Source of the DNA: Deltaproteobacteria bacterium
GTDB taxonomy: Bacteria; Desulfobacterota; Binatia; UBA9968
Direction of reading: 5' to 3'
Assembly (NCBI GenBank): GCA_016183145.1
Contig: JACPFE010000301.1
Span: forward strand, 1 to 7,932
DNA length: 7,932 nucleotides
The first letter of the stretch is position 1. Every line of letters begins with the position of its first letter. The notes below the pieces were generated by a model that saw only the letters and a program-made list of their open reading frames with translations, made no database searches and was not told where the DNA came from. Both the position numbers and the translations under genes were made by a program. This document shows positions 7,458 through 7,932 of this stretch, piece by piece.

Positions 7458-7486
7458 AAGGTAAAGGATCCCAGTAGAAAGTTCAA
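7458..7486 (-). promoter_or_regulatory. Weak promoter candidate for the M16 cluster
   Basis: On the minus strand TTGAAC (7486-7481) is followed after 17 bases by TACCTT (7463-7458). The -35 is a fair match, while the -10 matches TATAAT at only three of six positions. Transcription would begin about 7 bases later, at or beside the ATG at 7450, giving an almost leaderless message. This would agree with the lack of a Shine-Dalgarno there, but the evidence is thin. Confidence 0.25.
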
Positions 7487-7531
7487 GCATGACCACTGCC
7501 GGATGATCCCAAGGCGTCCTGCCAACTCATG

Positions 7532-7560
7532 TTGACACCTCCAAGCCGCCACAATAGTAT
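7532..7560 (+). promoter_or_regulatory. Sigma-70-type promoter for the UbiD-family gene
   Basis: A perfect TTGACA (7532-7537) is separated by 17 bases from TAGTAT (7555-7560), which matches TATAAT at four of six positions. The predicted start is near 7567, giving a leader of roughly 17 bases that contains GGAGG (7574-7578) five bases ahead of the ATG. The arrangement and spacing fit constitutive housekeeping transcription. I see no clear operator palindrome around it. Confidence 0.6.
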
Positions 7561-7583
7561 GACTTCCCAGCACGGAGGTTCTT

Positions 7584-7932
7584 ATGCCTGACATCACCGA
7601 TATGCGCGGATACATCGAAACGCTCGAAGCGATGGGCGAGTTGCGCCGGCTCGACGGCGTGGATTTGAAACTGGAAGTCGGCGCGCTCACCGAGCGGGCG
7701 GCCGAGCAGGAAGGGCCGGCCTTGTTGTTCAGTAACTTCAAAAATTACCCGGCGGGCTTTCGCGTGATCTCGAACGTTTTTCGCACCTGCAAGCGCACCG
7801 GTCCCGCGATGGGGATTTCTTCCGAACTGAACGGCGTCGATTATCTTTACGCCTGGCGAAAAACGCTCGCTGCCTACAAACCCGTGGCGGTCGGGCAAGT
7901 CGAAGGCGGGCCGGTTTTCGAGAACCAGATGG
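7584..7932 (+). CDS. UbiD-family decarboxylase, N-terminal part (runs off the window)
   Basis: The frame is open from the ATG at 7584 to the end of the window, giving 116 residues of a protein that should be about 450-500 long. GGAGG five bases upstream supports the start. DMRGYIETLEAMGELRRL (6-23), then GPALLFSNF (44-52) and NVFRT (64-68), match the opening of UbiD decarboxylases, and GGPVFENQM at the edge resembles the conserved GPxxEN region. UbiD enzymes use prenylated FMN to add or remove CO2 on aromatic or unsaturated acids; many act in aromatic catabolism rather than ubiquinone synthesis, so I give no gene symbol. The prenyl-FMN site and the Glu-Arg-Glu catalytic residues lie outside the window. 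The gene is divergent from the M16 cluster, with its own promoter. Confidence 0.88.
   Translation, partial: MPDITDMRGYIETLEAMGELRRLDGVDLKLEVGALTERAAEQEGPALLFSNFKNYPAGFRVISNVFRTCKRTGPAMGISSELNGVDYLYAWRKTLAAYKPVAVGQVEGGPVFENQM

Noticed and set aside
7451..7741. A 97-residue N-terminal extension of the zinc M16 peptidase
   Set aside because: It overlaps the promoter and the first 158 bases of the UbiD gene, would bury a clear signal peptide, and is low-complexity Ser/Arg-rich sequence unlike M16 proteins.

Overview
The window looks like a chromosomal segment of a GC-rich, uncultured Gram-negative soil or sediment bacterium. The grounds are indirect: the dense GC-rich coding, a TctB-type small subunit of a tripartite tricarboxylate transporter, a CO-dehydrogenase/xanthine-dehydrogenase-type molybdenum enzyme, a UbiD-family decarboxylase, and two secreted M16 peptidases. 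This mix is familiar from 'deltaproteobacterial', Binatota-like or Rokubacteria-like metagenome bins. The lineage is an inference with low confidence. There is no rRNA, tRNA, CRISPR array, insertion sequence or phage gene.

Layout. At the left edge a plus-strand TctB-like membrane protein (to 495) meets, tail to tail across 48 bases, a long minus-strand gene cluster that runs from 7450 down to 544. In transcription order the cluster holds a zinc M16 peptidase (7450-6125), a second M16 subunit that has lost its zinc site (6118-4799), a single-domain response regulator (4763-4383), a CCA tRNA nucleotidyltransferase with an HD domain (4181-2862), and a large molybdopterin-binding hydroxylase subunit (2865-544). 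Gaps are 6 bases between the two peptidases, 35 bases before the regulator, 201 bases before the nucleotidyltransferase, and a 4-base ATGA overlap between the last two genes. The 201-base gap is the only real break, and it holds an 81-base inverted-repeat element. The cluster may therefore be two transcription units. At the right edge a UbiD-family gene starts divergently at 7584 behind a good sigma-70-type promoter and runs out of the window.

How the genes fit together. The two M16 proteins should form a heterodimer in the cell envelope: one has HxxEH and the downstream zinc-binding Glu but no R/Y pair, and the other has lost HxxEH but keeps an R/Y pair. The nucleotidyltransferase and the molybdenum hydroxylase subunit are coupled by overlapping stop and start codons but have no obvious shared pathway. 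The hydroxylase lacks neighbouring FAD and [2Fe-2S] subunits. The transporter subunit, hydroxylase and UbiD enzyme would all suit uptake and catabolism of organic acids or aromatics, but nothing in the window ties them to one pathway.

I did not find a clearly new multi-gene system here. The most interesting points are the long inverted-repeat element, whose G-U pattern suggests it is built to fold as plus-strand RNA, the split of catalytic features between the M16 pair, and the unexpected coupling of a tRNA-processing gene to an orphan molybdenum enzyme subunit.
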